In this document: positions 23,588 through 36,469 of the stretch, piece after piece
How the letters are laid out: the number at the start of each line of letters is the position of its first letter
Numbering within the stretch: position 1 is the first letter of the stretch
Assembly: GCA_021030915.1 (NCBI GenBank)
Contig: JAGEMR010000027.1
Coordinates: 186,001-250,000 of the forward strand
DNA: 64,000 nucleotides
Reading direction: 5' to 3'
From: Astrothelium macrocarpum
Lineage: Eukaryota; Ascomycota; Dothideomycetes; Trypetheliales; Trypetheliaceae
Made by a program: the position numbers and the translations under genes
Notes under the pieces: model-generated
What the model was told of the DNA's origin: nothing
Seen by the model: the letters and a program-made list of their open reading frames with translations, nothing else
Database searches by the model: none

Positions 23588-24682
23588 GCTGAATAGACTG
23601 CACAGTACAGCTGTGGTGTATGTGTATGCTAGAGATGAACACGAGGCAGGTATGTACAGGGTGTTTGAAAGAGCTCAAGGCTGCCGCGATGGTGGCGCTT
23701 GTGCTCCCGGGCTACCTCATGCGGAAGTGAGTCAGGCTGTGAGTCTGTATAGGTCAGGATTTAGTAAGTAGTGGTGTGACCGATTTGAGAGGGAAATCAG
23801 GATGTCAGAGCAGCCTTCCACGAGCCTTCCGACTTGGTATGCGGAGACGTGGAGAAGCTTGGAAAGGAATGCCTGAAATCAGCCTCAGGCTCCAAAACTC
23901 CGAGCGTATCTAAAGTCACAAGAAAATGTCTGAAGCCGGGGAAGGTGGTGGACAAGTAGAACACGTGTGCGGTTACCTCATCAGATCTGGAGTTTTTGTA
24001 ACATATATACGGATTCCAGAGAGGGAGGCGTTGAGGAGCTTGACGTGTCAACTGTGGGAGCAAGAATTGAAGCTTCCGTCTATGTCGGAGGACGTCCCGA
24101 GATCAGCGCCCCACCCCCACGTCACTCTTTCTCAAGCCCGCAGCATCCATGTCAAAGGAGTGCTATGTGGGAAATGACAGTACAGACATTGACCTTACGA
24201 CTCAATGACAACAGGCAAAAAAGTAACATGTTTGGATTTTGGTTATCCTGTAGTCTGTTGGTCTGCAGGACTCTCCCACACTTATTTGATAGGCGTAGGA
24301 GCTTCCGCTGCCATATACATAAGAATCGTTATGCGGTGTGACAATGAGATGAACAATTGTGATGCTCATAGAATCCGCCCTCATCTTCTAACAAAAACAA
24401 ATTATCACTGCTTCAGGGGTGTGGAAACGCTAGCAAGAGCCGCAGGACTGCGAACAACCAAGACGGGCTGAATGAAACAAAGCAAGCACAGCGCAAAACA
24501 TGCTCTTGTCCTGGCAAGTTGAAAGACGCCATGCGCGAACATTAAAAAGAAAAGAGAAAAAGGACAGGCGTGCAGTCCGTAATAGTAATAGGTCCAATAT
24601 GTGCAAAGAAGGCAAAGAAGGGTATCCGAATCAGAAGCTTCCGGGGTAAGCGCTCAAGAAGCCAAGCGCTCACCCACTATTG
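23588..24682. other. Intergenic, no gene seen
   Basis: Between the E2 gene promoter and the 3' end of the Hal-type kinase. The small frames present show no domain, splice continuation or coding-like composition. Confidence 0.55.
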
Positions 24683-26340
24683 TCAGAAACCTTCTTCACC
24701 CGCCTTGCACAATTTTATCTCCCGGCCCCATTCCGAATCCAGCACTTGGCGCGACGAGAGACGACGTTTAGGGTTCGGATCGAGGATAGAGTAAATGACA
24801 TTTCGGCAGCGCGCCTAAAATTTACATCCATTAGCACTTTTCAGTCAGCCCCGGATCCCACACCACTCACCCTATGCAACTGCTCAATCGGTCCATACCC
24901 ATCCTCACCCCTCCTGCCCTCAATATACCGATCATAAAACTCATCCTCCTCCGGCTTCGCCACCCGCCACAGATGCCTGCCCGTGCGCATAGCCATGTAG
25001 ATGACGCCACACGCCCAGATATCGACAGCACGCGGATCAAACTCACGATCGGTATACTCCTCCGGGGCGATATACGGCGCCGAGCCGCAGAGGCCCGCGG
25101 TCATGTGCGCCTCGGTCTCCCAGGCCATGCGGAAGCACTCGCCGTTGCCAAAGTCGGTGATCTTGAGGGCGCCGCGCGTCGTCAGCAGCAGGTTCTCGGG
25201 CTTGAGGTCGCGGTGCGAGACGCCCATGCCGTGCATGTAGTCGACCCCGCGCATCAGCTGCTTGAAGTAGCAGTCGGCCTCGGCCACCTCGAGCTTGCCG
25301 GCCGCCAGCACCAGCGTGTACAGGTCGCCGCCCGCCACGTACTCCATCACCTCGCAGTAGTCGCCCTTGGCGTCCTTGAGCAGGTCGAGCGTGTGGATGA
25401 TGTTGGGGTGGCGCAGCGAGGAGGAGATGCAGAATTCCGAATTGAGGCGCTTGCTGTATTTCTTTTCGCTCTCCTGCGGCCGTCGGCGGAACTCTTTGAC
25501 GGCGTAGAGTTGCTCGAAGCGGGAGTCTTTGGGGTCGGACTTGTGGGCTTTGCGGACGACGCCGAAGGCGCCGCGACCGATGATTTCTTGACATTTACCG
25601 TATTTCTCGACCAGTGACGGGGTGCCGTTAGGCCCTATCTTTTCGTTGCTCATCATCTTCTTTTCGTTCTTCAGCTGCTCCACCCAACCGGACATGAGCG
25701 ACAGTTGCTGTTCGTCTTGATGTGTATCTTTCTTTTTACCTCCTAACCAATCTCGTACCATGTCAGAAAGCTTTTCTTGACGTTTTGTATTCTTTAGGTA
25801 ATGTTGGTGCTCTCCATTCTCTTCAACCCAGAAGCGCTTTTGAGATGTCGGCTCATCGCGACTACTTTTAGTATTGGAACGTTTTGGAGGGGAGCTGTCG
25901 GAGACTTGAGACTTCGTACTCATCGCTTGAGATTGCTCCCGGGGAGGCTTGGGCCTAACTTCCAGCGATCTTCCATTCACGCTGACGTTCTCATCAATTA
26001 TATTCTGAGAAGCCTGTTCAGGTGTCCTGGCACCCTCTCTCGGTGTCTCGCTTGTGTCCTTTCCTCTATGTGAAAACATACGGGACACTCGGGAAAATGT
26101 AGACCGCTTATTGGGAAGCTCCGGCCTCTGCGTAGAATCGCCATTTGTGCCATTGATGCCTTTCTCTCCCATCGCTTTGTTGTCAACATTCATGCTCGGT
26201 GGGGGAAGTTGGAGTTTGCCGTCTGACGACTTGAAGGAGGCATCTGATATCGAAGGCGAGCGCGAGGCAGATGCTTGGCTGGTTGTACTTGGCGGGTTGC
26301 TCGAATACGATTGTTGCCGTGGCTGTACGACAGTTGCCAT
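24683..26340 (-). CDS. Ser/Thr protein kinase of the Hal4/Sat4-Hal5 family
   Basis: Fungal-specific kinase family that regulates potassium transport and nutrient permeases at the plasma membrane. Two exons (26340..24871 and 24814..24683) encode 533 residues. Residues 1-240 are a disordered Ser/Pro-rich region with a short basic segment. The kinase domain (about 247-525) shows glycine loop GRGAFGVV, ATP lysine in YAVKEFRRRPQ, catalytic loop SHRDLKPEN, DFGNGE, and GSAPYIAPEEY. The family-typical DFGNGECFRMAWE and the MRTGRHLWRVAKPEEDEFY stretch set it apart from Snf1 or PKA kinases. The second exon completes subdomain XI (LDPNPKRRLSSRQVL). All catalytic residues are present. Assignment to a single yeast orthologue (Sat4, Hal5, Hrk1) is not possible from sequence alone. 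Confidence 0.92.
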
Positions 26341-28596
26341 GTTTGCCAGAATCGCTTGTCTAGGTCCGACTACTTTTGGTTGCTGGATTGGGAGGGTGGC
26401 TTAGAGTTGCTAATTGCGCACGGCGAGAGGACGGGACGGTGTTTTGTGCCGAGCTCGTGTGGAAGTTGCCAAGACGAGCGTCTCGCAGAGGGCCAAAGCC
26501 CTTGGTGACTATTCTTCGTTGCGACCAAAACCGTTTCTTTCCAGGATACTAGGAGATACCTCGGCGTGCTCGGAAGGTAGACCAGCTCGACGTCTTTATA
26601 TGCAGGGGTAGGGCGAGAGAGTCTTGAAAGTGAGAAACAAATTCTATGGACGATTTTATTTCGAGACGAGCACAGGAAAAATGCCAAGCCGCCGCCTGAT
26701 GGCAAATGCTAACGTAAGTGTGAGCGTAGCAGGTTGCGACACTGCTCAGGTGGCCCCCGGTAGCACTTGGCGCGGCTTGTGATGCGATGGGTGCGATGTC
26801 ACTTGCAACGAGACTGATGAAACAGATGTTGACGATTAATTTGAGCAGCAAGTCTGTGAGAGTAAGGTGTTTGCAGCGGGTCAGGCCAAAGGGAAATTGG
26901 GAGGAGTGTAGTGCCCGCAGTGGCCTTTTGCGGCACGATCTAGACTAAATCTCGACAGGTTTCCCTTGGATTAATAAGATGGGTTCTATTTGCCGGACCA
27001 TTTCGGGTTGAGTATGCAAAGTACGAAGGTTGGGGTAAGGCGCCCAGCGTGCAGTATGGGTTATTGACTTGTGGACATTGAGAGCAGCGAGCTTGGAGGT
27101 GCCATTGCGGCGGTCTCGTTGGTGTGCTGGAGAGACAAGAAACGACACATGGGTGGAATTTGGTGGATTGGGTAAGGTTATTGCGAAACAGAATCGAGCC
27201 GCTGAGGGCCCGTTTTTAGCTGCCTCTAAGTACGTTCTTTGCCTGATGACCTGCTTTGCGCTCCCGCCCACCTTATTCCTTTTTCACGATGCAGGCGCAC
27301 GCGCTTTCATCCGATCCCATTGGCCTCGCAGCTCACCCTGCACAAAGGCCGCTGACATCAGTTCGCCTGAATGACTGACGCAACGGGAATCGCAGCTCCA
27401 GCTCATATCCCGCAGCGCCTCTTGCTCTAATCCACCCTCCGGCGTCCTGTTACCAGCCGCCCTGGGCGACAGGCTCGATCACCGGCCTCTTGGCTTGGGT
27501 CGCATGCATCGTTTGCTGAAGCGCATTCAGCTGCTTCACCGTCTTTGATTGAGACCCTGGCCGTCTTGCAGCTTCGCATCTCGGATGGAGATCCTCGGTA
27601 TATTTCAAACCTACATTCTCGCGGCACTTGCCAGATGAATTCATTGTTGGTGCAATCAAGTCGACTTATTTTGCCGGGGACGAAGCATACAAACGCCCAG
27701 CATCCAGGTCTCAAACAGACAGCGATCGCCCTGATGCCTGCAACGGAGCAGCTCTGGACCAAAGACATGGCGGGATTAAAAATCCATCAGACGCCGCTGT
27801 CGCCATGTCAAGTGTCTCTCTAGAGAGCCTTAGTTTCGATCGCACTGGCGGGCCGCTGGATTGCACTCCAAAAGCCCGTCAAGTTAGAGCAAGCTATAGC
27901 CCAAAAGCACAAAGCTTTGCAGCATGGTCAATTTAAAATGCCTCATACAATCTCGCAAAGTCGCAGCCTATTGAGGGCTCGATCCGTCAACTAACCACGC
28001 GACGCGATGCATCTCTGCCCCTCTTTTTCTCTAGCTTGCAGTACACATCGACAGCTTCCCCCCCCCTCTGCCGCTTCCCACAAGAACACCAATGTCTAGC
28101 TTGGGGGGGCCTCGTCCTAGGGTGTGTCTAGGCAATGGGAATTGGGAGCTTAGATTCTGTGCAAGGTTTTGGCATGTGAAGATGCGAGGTGGTCGAAGCA
28201 AAATGCTACAACACTATGGAGCCAAACCATCGACCGCTGCATCCTGTATCCACCCGCTCGCTATTTATGTATACCGCTTGTTTCAAGCATGGTAGTACGG
28301 GCGTTGAACCGTGCAGCTCTGCTGAATTGAATTGCGTATTGCTTATCCAGTCATCATCTATGTTTCTCCCACGAGGTCTTCCCCTACCCGAGATTTTAAT
28401 GCCTCAATCGAGCAATCAAGCTACGCCAGCGCAACAATCTGCTCCATGTTACCCACCTTTCTGCATCATTTGTGGCGCTCAATATGTAGGCGGATGTGCA
28501 AGGACACCAATTCCCACGCAGCGGCCCGTCTTGCTTGTGCGGGCCGAAGTTGGTGGTAGCTTCTAGGGTATACGAACTACGCGAAAGCTTGATTCA
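26341..28596. other. 2.3-kb intergenic interval upstream of the Hal-type kinase
   Basis: No gene supported. Open frames up to about 125 codons occur on both strands, but they overlap each other and lack domains. The interval includes the kinase promoter and probably a long 5' leader. No repeat was recognised. Confidence 0.5.
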
Positions 28597-31197
28597 TCAG
28601 CTATCACCACCAGAGACTGCAGCCGCCTTGTCTTCGAATTTCTTAATCTTGGCAAGCACACTGCTCTGACCCTTGGCTGCCGGAGCGTTTTGTTCCCCGT
28701 CTCCGCCCGTCTGCTCATTACGCTTATCAATGTCTTGCCCTGCAGATGTTTGCTTTTGCTCGTGCGCACGTGCTTTTTCCTGGGCTTTGGCAACCATTCT
28801 GGCAAATCCACTGCCAGCGCTCGCTGCGTGATCTTTGCTGTGATCGATGATGTTCTCATGGTCCCGAAGCTCTTGTTTATGCTCTACCCGACGCGTGAGA
28901 TACATTGTTGCTGCTTTGCCGCGAGCTTTGAGGATGCGCTCAACTTCTTCTTGATATGCAATCTCGTAAACGTTCATCTCCACTGCAGAAGGCGACTCAC
29001 TGATGACATGTTTGCCATCCTCACTTGGGGGATCATCGTCGATCCCTGTACCAATATCAAGGTACAATGTATCAGTCAAAGGATCATGAGCATGGCCTTT
29101 ACCGTCGGAGAATGTTCTATGGTGTAGTTCTTCGTGCTTTGTTTCGTCCTGTGGATGATGCGCTGCCGATTCGGCTTTTTGGAGCGCAAGACCTGAAGTT
29201 GGCTGTTCACTTGGTGTGGGACTCCGTAAAGGAGTCATAACCGGTATAACATCATCGGTTTCGAGGACACACGAATTCATTCTTTCCGGTAGGCGTCGCA
29301 TATCTTCAGATATGCCTATGTCGTGATGGACGCCTTCCGCAGCTAGGGCTCGTTCAACAGGCCTTCGGTTGTCCAGGTCTACACTTCGCGTCTTGTGAAG
29401 GTTTATTGTGGGGGATTTGATTGAAAGCGGAGGCTGAACAATCCTGGAACCACGACCGAGAATTCCCTCCAATAGATCTGGACGCTTCTTCATGATAAGA
29501 TCTTTGAAGCGCTTCACTGCTTTCATCTGCAAGCGGCGTCAGTGTGTCATTGGTAAGTTTCTTTAGTAATGCACCCACGACTACAATCAGATTTCCCAGG
29601 TTACCAGTAATGGCATTATGCATCTCGTCTTCAGTTGGTGGCTCCACTATATCTGAAGTGTTTTCTTCCGCTGAGAGCAAGGGATCCGTACCATTTTTAG
29701 TTACCCAAGGGTGGTCCTATATCATGTTAATTTATGATCGTTCAAAGTGTCACAAGATTGCTTTATTACCCTGAGCTCCTCCATGGTGATTCGTTTTTGT
29801 GGATCCTTCTCCAGAATTCGATGAATGAGATCTTTAAAATTTTCATCAACCTCACCGTCAACATTCAATTCATCGCCACGTATTGAATCGTAGAGCTCCA
29901 TGATATTCATCTTTTCAAAAGGGATGCGACCAAAGCGAAGGCAATAAAGTGTAACACCCATTGACCATAGGTCTGCTGCCTTGCCCGAAACAGCGCCGTG
30001 CTTAGCAACGCAGAGCTCGGGAGGCATGAAAGCAGGAGACCCTGCTGACTTGGCTGTACTCATATCATCGTGTTTTGCAAACATTTCTGAGACGCCAAAA
30101 TCCACAATCTTGAGTACATCGTCATCCGTGATAAGACAATTGTCCGGTTTTATGTCGCGATGTAAGATGCCTTGTGCATGCAAATATTCGATGCCAAGTA
30201 TCATGTCTCGAAACCAACACCTGCAACTCTCCTCATCATAAGGGTCCGATCGTTCTTCCAAGCCAACCTTCATCACTACACCCTTTTTGCACATCTCCAT
30301 GACCATGTAAAGAGAGTCTTCGTCAGGATCGTCAAGAACTTCTACGAGCGCGACGAGATTGTTGTGATTCAACTTTTTCATGATGGCGATCTCTTCCTTG
30401 ATGAGGTCCAACGGGTTGTTGTCTTTGTCATCGCGAACATCCGACGAGGAGTGCCTATGCAAGGGCGAATTGAAGCCAAGGCCGGCGGCCCATTGACCAG
30501 AGCGCCTTGGAGCATTTGGTCTCCGGAGCAGATGAGATTGAGCTCGTTTTCGCAAGCGAGACTTGGAAAATTCCTTGACTGCCTGTATAATGACACAATT
30601 AGTTAGTCAGTCGCAAAGACAAATGCCAAGACCAGCCCAGTAATAGCCCAAGCATACATAAAAAAATCAAGAGAATGATGTGTGCTACCCCGCTGGGATC
30701 CTCACATATTCTTTGCCGAACTGATCAACTGCAAGATGCACTGCTCCAAATGACCCGCGGCCAATCTCTTGCTTGATTGTGTACTGATTTATTCGATGTA
30801 TGGCAGCACCATCGTCCTCGCTGTTGCTGTATTCCGAGTGGGCATTGAGCGTTTCCTAAAGCGCGCGCATAGCACATTAGTTTTATCGAGCGGAAACGCC
30901 AGTGGGATGCGTGCGCAATCTCATATGTACCTTGACCTTTTTGGTGCTAGATGCTGCGCGACGATGATGTCGAAGCGGGCTTTGGTAAGCGGGTGTCGAC
31001 CTTGAGCAGGGTATACGCATCAGAATGCTGGCTTTGAACTCGGATGGAGGGCTGAAAATCAGGTTTGCTCACATATATTTGATGGCGGGAGGCCTGGTCG
31101 CGTCCCCCGCTGCCGGCACTGCGAGCGAAATTGCGTCAGAGGGAAGCAAGACATTGTCTGCGGATTTGGACTGCTCCGGTTTAGCGGGCGAAGTCAT
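28597..31197 (-). CDS. Calcium/calmodulin-dependent protein kinase kinase (CaMKK/Ssp1/Sak1-like)
   Basis: Upstream kinase that phosphorylates the activation loop of Snf1/AMPK- and CaMK-type kinases. Six exons: 31197..31073, 31000..30931, 30855..30706, 30582..29770, 29716..29579, 29526..28597, giving 741 residues with consistent phases. The short first exon (MTSPAKPEQS...) and the 72-nt intron 1 were placed by frame continuity into AYQSPLRHHRRAAS. Motifs: GRGSFGAV, YAVKEFSKSRLRKRAQ, the Arg/Pro-rich insert typical of CaMKKs (HLLRRPNAPRR), HRDIKPDN, DFGVSE, AGSPAFMPPE, and DPQKRITMEEL. The tail contains AVKRFKDLIMKKRPDL, then long disordered Glu-rich sequence. It shares a 290-bp divergent promoter with Bet5. 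The yeast counterparts (Sak1, Tos3, Elm1) cannot be separated by eye. Confidence 0.93.
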
Positions 31198-31487
31198 TGT
31201 GATCCGACCAATCGGGGGGAAAAAAGGGTTAAGGAAGAAGCGACTGGGAGAAGCATATGTGAAAAAGGCTCTGGTGAATAGAGAGGGTCTAAGCCAGAGA
31301 TTGCGCTGTCCCGCTTCGCATCTGAGGCTGATTGATTAGGTATACTATTCTTGCAAATCACGTCTATGTTCTGTAGCCAATCGTTCCTTATAGCAAGGGT
31401 TTGAAACAAAGTGCTCCAGACCCTCCAATAACATAGACCAAGGAACAGACCACATCGGGACAACTCCATCGCACGACTGTCTACACC
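31198..31487. promoter_or_regulatory. Divergent promoter between CaMKK-type kinase and Bet5
   Basis: The 290 bases between the two start codons must hold both promoters and both 5' leaders. No specific factor site is claimed. The pairing is compact compared with other gaps in the window. Confidence 0.6.
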
Positions 31488-32173
31488 ATGGGTGTGTATT
31501 CATTTTACATCTTTGACCGCCACAGTAAGCCCATCGGTATTACGAATTTCTTTAGGACAGGGTTTCATTAACGATCCTACAGCTGAATGCATCTACAGTC
31601 GGAAATGGAATCCGCGTCCACCTTCGGATAGCAAATCAAATCGGCCATTGTCTGGATCGAGCACGTTTAGCAGCGGAGAGGCGAGTGGGTCTCGACGGAA
31701 AGAGCTGTCCAAAGAAGATGACGCAAAATTGATTTTCGGGTCTATCTTTTCTCTTAGAAATATGGTCAAAAGATTGGGTGGTGATGATGACAAGTAAGTC
31801 TAGCAATTGTAACAAACGAATTTTCAAGCCACATGTTTGGTTAACGAAGGTCGCCCCCAGCTTTCTCTCCTATCGGACGAATGAATACAAGCTTCACTAC
31901 TATGAGACGCCTACCCGCTTGAAGTTTGTCATGATCACGGACACCAAGACGAACAACATGCGCGTTGTTCTGCATCAAATCTACGTGAATCTCTACGTCG
32001 AGTACGTCGTCAAGAATCCGCTCTCGCCTGTGGAACACCCTCGTGGCGTGGGTGTGGCAAACGAACTGTTCGAGCTTGGGCTGGAAAGATTCATGGTTAG
32101 TAACGGTCTTTTGCACCCCACATGATGCTCAAGCACTGATTTGAATTTCTAGAATACCGTTCTGCCTCCTTGA
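31488..32173 (+). CDS. TRAPP complex subunit Bet5 (TRAPPC1)
   Basis: Small core subunit of the TRAPP tethering complex, a Rab (Ypt1) exchange factor for ER-to-Golgi traffic. Four exons: 31488..31524, 31583..31793, 31861..32095, 32153..32173, giving 167 residues. The sedlin/longin-like fold is recognised from MGVYSFYIFDRH, TECIYSRKW, DDAKLIFGSIFSLRNMVKRL, YRTNEYKLHYYETPT, and VLHQIYVNLYVEYVVKNPL. The last exon codes only NTVLPP and stop, and is supported by a clean GTTAGT to TTCTAG intron. An inserted Ser/Gly-rich loop (about 29-55) is common in filamentous fungi. It is transcribed divergently from the CaMKK-type kinase. Confidence 0.94.
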
Positions 32174-32872
32174 GATTTTGCAAGGGCGAAGCGGATCATG
32201 GACACGTCGCTACAAAGCTTCGTTTAAGCCAATCAAGGCCCTCATTATGATACGAATAAGAATATTCCCAATTGGTCGGAGAGTGTGATAGTAGACGGGA
32301 GGCACTATGGGATATCACTTGACACTGAAGAACCGAATGAGAAGACTGGGTCACTCGACTCTTACTTACCTATGTCTAAAATACACGCCAGCATAGAAGA
32401 CCGGCGAATAATTTGTAAAACTACATAACTTAAACATCCATCAAATCCCAATATTTGAGTCAAGTTTAGGCTAATAAACAAACGGAGACTATATCATGAC
32501 CTGAAAGGGCCTACAGAAAGATGTTGCGAATCGCACAAAACAATACTCGCTGGATGCATAGTGAAGGCCCCTCCATTTCAACTTGTTGCAATCTGCAATA
32601 TCTATCAATTGATCCGGAAAGAATCCTCAAATTGAATTAGTAACTTTTGTTGCGGATGCCTCCATTGTCCATATCGTAAAATATATTCATTTTAGCTTGT
32701 AATCCCTGGCTAATGATATTTGGCCCCGCCAAACTCGACCCAAAGTCTTCAGCGTTCCGCGTCCCGCTCCACCCACAATTTTTATTTTCTGGCTCCAATC
32801 TCCGTTAGTCCGAACGTACAATCGTTTCAATCGCGACAATCATCTCTGGCTTGGCATATCCAAGGATTCACG
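32174..32872. other. Intergenic, no gene seen
   Basis: AT-rich spacer between Bet5 and the DUF2423 gene, both on the plus strand. It should hold the Bet5 3' end and the next promoter. Nothing else recognised. Confidence 0.55.
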
Positions 32873-33401
32873 ATGGGCAAAAACCTCCACTCAAGTCGGA
32901 ACAAAATCAACAAGTCACATCTCCGTCAAAATGTCTTTAGTCCTGTTGAACAGGCCCGCGCCGAAAGATTATCTGCCAAGCTCTTGGAGATTGCTCAACA
33001 GCCGAAACCAGAAAAGACTGAAATGGAAATCATCCAAACAGGAGCTGGAAAGAAATCCGCCGAAGATGCAAACGAGGAGCAGATGAAGGATGCAGAGATA
33101 GATGGCGAAGGTTTGTGCTGTACTTTTGTTAGAGCATTGGGAATGCTACTGGCATACCAAGTCTTCAGGCGAAGCACTAGTGAGTAAATGCTGACTATTA
33201 CGTTTGCTAGATGTGGACATGAACGATGCCCAGCCTGTGTCAACAAAGAACCCACAATCAAGGGCGGAGCAGAGAAGGAAGTCGGCAAGATCACACAAGG
33301 TTCAGAAGCGAAGGGCCAAGAACTCCATTGTCTTTCCGAAAGTAAAACGGTTAGGCAAGAGTTGTGGCCCGGGTTTGACAAAGGGAAAGAAGCGGCGATG
33401 A
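32873..33401 (+). CDS. DUF2423 family protein (YBL028C-like), probable nucleolar ribosome-biogenesis factor
   Basis: Small basic protein of 142 residues in two exons (32873..33110 and 33211..33401, GTTTGT to TTGCTAG, phase 1). The N-terminus MGKNLHSSRNKINKSHLRQN followed by VFSPVEQARAERLSAKLLE resembles the DUF2423 domain of yeast YBL028C, a nucleolar protein that copurifies with pre-ribosomes. The C-terminus is strongly basic (RRKSARSHKVQKRRAKNS, ending KGKKRR), consistent with RNA binding and nucleolar localisation. An earlier in-frame ATG at 32720 is rejected because the family begins at MGK/MAK. Function in ribosome assembly is inferred from the family only. Confidence 0.82.
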
Positions 33402-33556
33402 TAGATTCCACTTCATCGTACAGCATCACGAATCTTAGGATAAATGATCGTTTTACTGCCTCCTATGCATCTGTGACAATGGTTTATTGGCTTTTATAGA
33501 GCTAGCATTGTTCTTTCTGGATATGTAGCGAGAGAGCTTACACCTTCAGCGCATTT

Positions 33557-34017
33557 TCATTGGTTCGATTTGGCTTCTGGACTCGACGACACGTAAGCCA
33601 CGAGCATCGCGAATCCCCATACCCCTTCATATACCGCAGCAGCTCTCCATTCAGGCCCATCGCCCCAGAAAAGCAGCACTGCAAGCGCTCGCATTACAAT
33701 TGACGGGATTAGGAGCTGGCGCGCCTGCTGATTCGAGTTTCGCGCTATGAAAACGCTATACACACCGTATCCTAGTCCGGATAGACTGAATGAATAGGAT
33801 GTCAGAGTCACAGTGATACATTTCGCTGCTAAAACTCAGGCAAATGTCAAAGAACGTACCCTAGGGCATGCATTATAGGACTTGGTGTGCCACGCATACG
33901 AGGATGGGAGGATGTCATGTTTGCGGGATTGAGGAGCATAAAAGAGCCTACTGTGCTGAGAATCAGGCCTTGAAAACCCACGACTGTCGAAGGGAGACTG
34001 CGTGCAAATGAAGGCAT
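33557..34017 (-). CDS. Small multi-pass membrane protein of unknown function
   Basis: Two exons (34017..33860 and 33785..33557; intron GTACGT to TTCAG) encode 128 residues. I see about four hydrophobic segments: GFQGLILSTVGSFMLL (14-29), GLSGLGYGVYSVFIA (53-67), IPSIVMRALAVLLFWG (79-94) and VYEGVWGFAMLVAYV (104-118). No catalytic or transport motif is visible and I do not recognise the family. It ends 155 bases from the convergent DUF2423 gene. Frame continuity across a good intron and the hydrophobic pattern support a real gene. Confidence 0.75.
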
Positions 34018-34657
34018 GATTGGTTGCTGACTGCGCTCTCTCCCCAACTACGAAGCAACTAATGTATTCGCAATTGATTGGAAAATTCTTGACAATCCTG
34101 AAAATAATCAAAATGGACATAATTTTCTCAAGTATAATTTCAGCCTCGAGTGACCCCGCGAGTTGGATTACTAAAAGTTTTGCCGCTCGATTTTATGCAT
34201 ATCGTTATTTGCTATACATGGTCTTTTATCGTTCGTATCTGCGCACGTGCGAATGGAGCAGTAGCTCGTGTAATATTCCCTATTTCGATCGGGCTTGCGA
34301 AGCGAGACCAATAATGTCCTGACTGGTCTGCTGATCTAACTTCCGAACTGAACCTCGCCAGTAGATCTAGACATTTCGTACGGAGTACCCTATCACAGGT
34401 GCTTCAGCCATAAACACGCCTGTTCTGGTTCATGCGAATGGCGTTTCAGAGTGAAATGATATATATTGAGACCAAATGAAGGAACGAACAAATTAACAGA
34501 GAACTGAAGCGGATGATTTTGCGATCAGATACACTCATCATCACCTCTCCGAAATCTATTTCCATCGGGGGCCGTGGAGCTTGGGCTTAATCATCCTCAA
34601 ATCGGAACTCTACTAGTACTCATCAGGTAAAATACCTCCCTTTCGCCATCACCACTC
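34018..34657. other. Intergenic, no gene seen
   Basis: AT-rich spacer with the promoter of the small membrane protein and the 3' flank of glutathione synthetase. Only short frames occur. Confidence 0.55.
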
Positions 34658-36469
34658 TCACACATCCACCAAACACGCCGTATCCACCGCGCCAAATCCC
34701 GCCGCCACTCCCCCTTCCTCACTCGTATCCCCCTTCGTCCTCAACAGATAGCCCGCCTCAAAATTCTCCAACACCTCCCCCCGATCCTCCCCACCCTTCC
34801 CACTCCGCCACAAGCACACCCCATACACGCCCAGCTCGCCAATCACGCCGCCCCGCTGCACCTCGCCGTTCCGCAAGATGGCGTTCGTCAGCGGCGGCGG
34901 CTCGATCATCTCCATGAGGATGTACGCCGGCCACCGCGCCTCGGGCTGTCCGGCCAGAAACGCCGGGATCGCGCGGCGGTACACGTTGTTGCCGCCACCC
35001 TCGCGCTGCGGCTTCAGCACGAAGCGCTGCGCGGCGGCCGGGTCGGTGGCGAGCCTGCGCGCCGCGAGGCCCGCGGCGGAGCGGTCGAGCGGGTAGATCG
35101 GGGCGAAGGTGCGGAGTACGCGGGATGCGCGGGTGGGGTCCGCGAGGAAGCGCGAGAGGTGCGGCGAGTTGGGGGTGGCGAGGACTTGTTGGATCTTCTT
35201 GCTGCCTGCGAGGTGCGTGAGGATGGTGGGGCATTTGATGGCGGCGCTGCGCTCGAGGTGCAGACGGGCGGTCCAGGATGTGGGGGAGGTGTAGTCGGAG
35301 GGGGAGTAGCCGGCGCGGAAGTAGACCGTGCTGACTTCGTGTTCGGTGTTGGGTGAATGAGGTGGTGTGTAAATCAGTCGACGGTCTGAAGTCAGCTTTG
35401 TGTCGTTGAGAATACGATCGAAAGGCAGGCGGAAGGATCGGGTCTTGTAGCGGCTAAGGAGAGAGTACTCGAGATGTCGTTGATCAAAGACATTCCTTTC
35501 AGGTTCCTGGACTAGAAAGATCACGCAGCAAGGAAGCCCTGCTCTTGAAGGACCGTATGCTTGGTGAGCGGCCTGCAATCCTGATGCCAAGGAAGTAGCA
35601 GATTTACTCGCCTTGATGCCCAGGGATTCTGATGCAGATAACAAAGTAGATATCTCGGATGGATAGGCATCGATAGCTAAAAGATGCTGGTGCATCCCAG
35701 AAACATGGGTAGAAAGGCCACCAAATGAAGACGCTATTGTGTTAAACTCGACTTGCTTTATTCCAATATCAGGCTTTGACGTGGTCGAGTCTATGTGAAC
35801 CATGTAATCCGAGCGAAACATTCCAAGGGAAAGATCCTGTCATTGCTAAGCAACAAGATCGAGAAAGGGAGTGATCCCTTGTTTACCTGCACGTATCCTT
35901 CTTCTTTGACAGCGAGGTGAATCTGCCATAACTGTGAAACAAAATCATCGATCTCCAGCAGCCTGCAAAGGAAACTTGTTAGTGCCGGGAGAGGGAACAT
36001 TTCAGTACTGGTCTTTATTTGGTTCCGAAAATGGAGCTATTCCTGCAATTGAGGATATGCATGACATAGATTTTTGAGGAAATTTGGTCTTGATACCTCA
36101 GAAGACGTGTAAAATTATGTTTTGCTGCCAAAATACATGAAGGACTAAATGAGTAACAGCCACCTACTCTTCAACAATACTTTGCAGCCATTTTTCATCC
36201 CTCGCAATAGCAGCGTATAATTCATTGTAAATGGTTTGGATTGCTAAAGCTTCATCATAGCATTGTTGAGGAAAGAGACTAGGAAAGAGGGTAACGGGTG
36301 CTGGAGTAGCTAGAACAGCAAGAGGGTCCTGCTTTGCAGAGACGAAGATTGGCGGAGGCTTCACTGTAAGACCATGGGCTACAGACCAATCTATCAAATT
36401 GGTCAAAAGGTATTTGTATTGCTCATCACTCAACTTTGGTGGGTATCGTGGATAAATGGGCGTAGCCAT
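34658..36469 (-). CDS. GSH2: Glutathione synthetase
   Basis: ATP-grasp enzyme that joins gamma-glutamylcysteine and glycine, the last step of glutathione synthesis, in the cytosol. Three exons: 36469..36168, 35962..35887, 35836..34658, giving 518 residues (yeast Gsh2 has 491). Diagnostic stretches include FRSDYMVHIDS, IKQVEFNTIASSFGGLS, and the glycine-rich ATP-binding segment RFVLKPQREGGGNNVYRR, plus ILMEMIEPP. The C-terminus AAGFGAVDTACLVDV matches the family end. ATG 36469 (MATPIYPRYPPKL) was chosen. The 3' half is notably GC-rich relative to its first exons. All substrate-loop elements look intact. Confidence 0.95.

Noticed and set aside
24874..25617. 247-codon plus-strand frame
   Set aside because: Antisense shadow of the GC-rich kinase domain of the Hal-type kinase.
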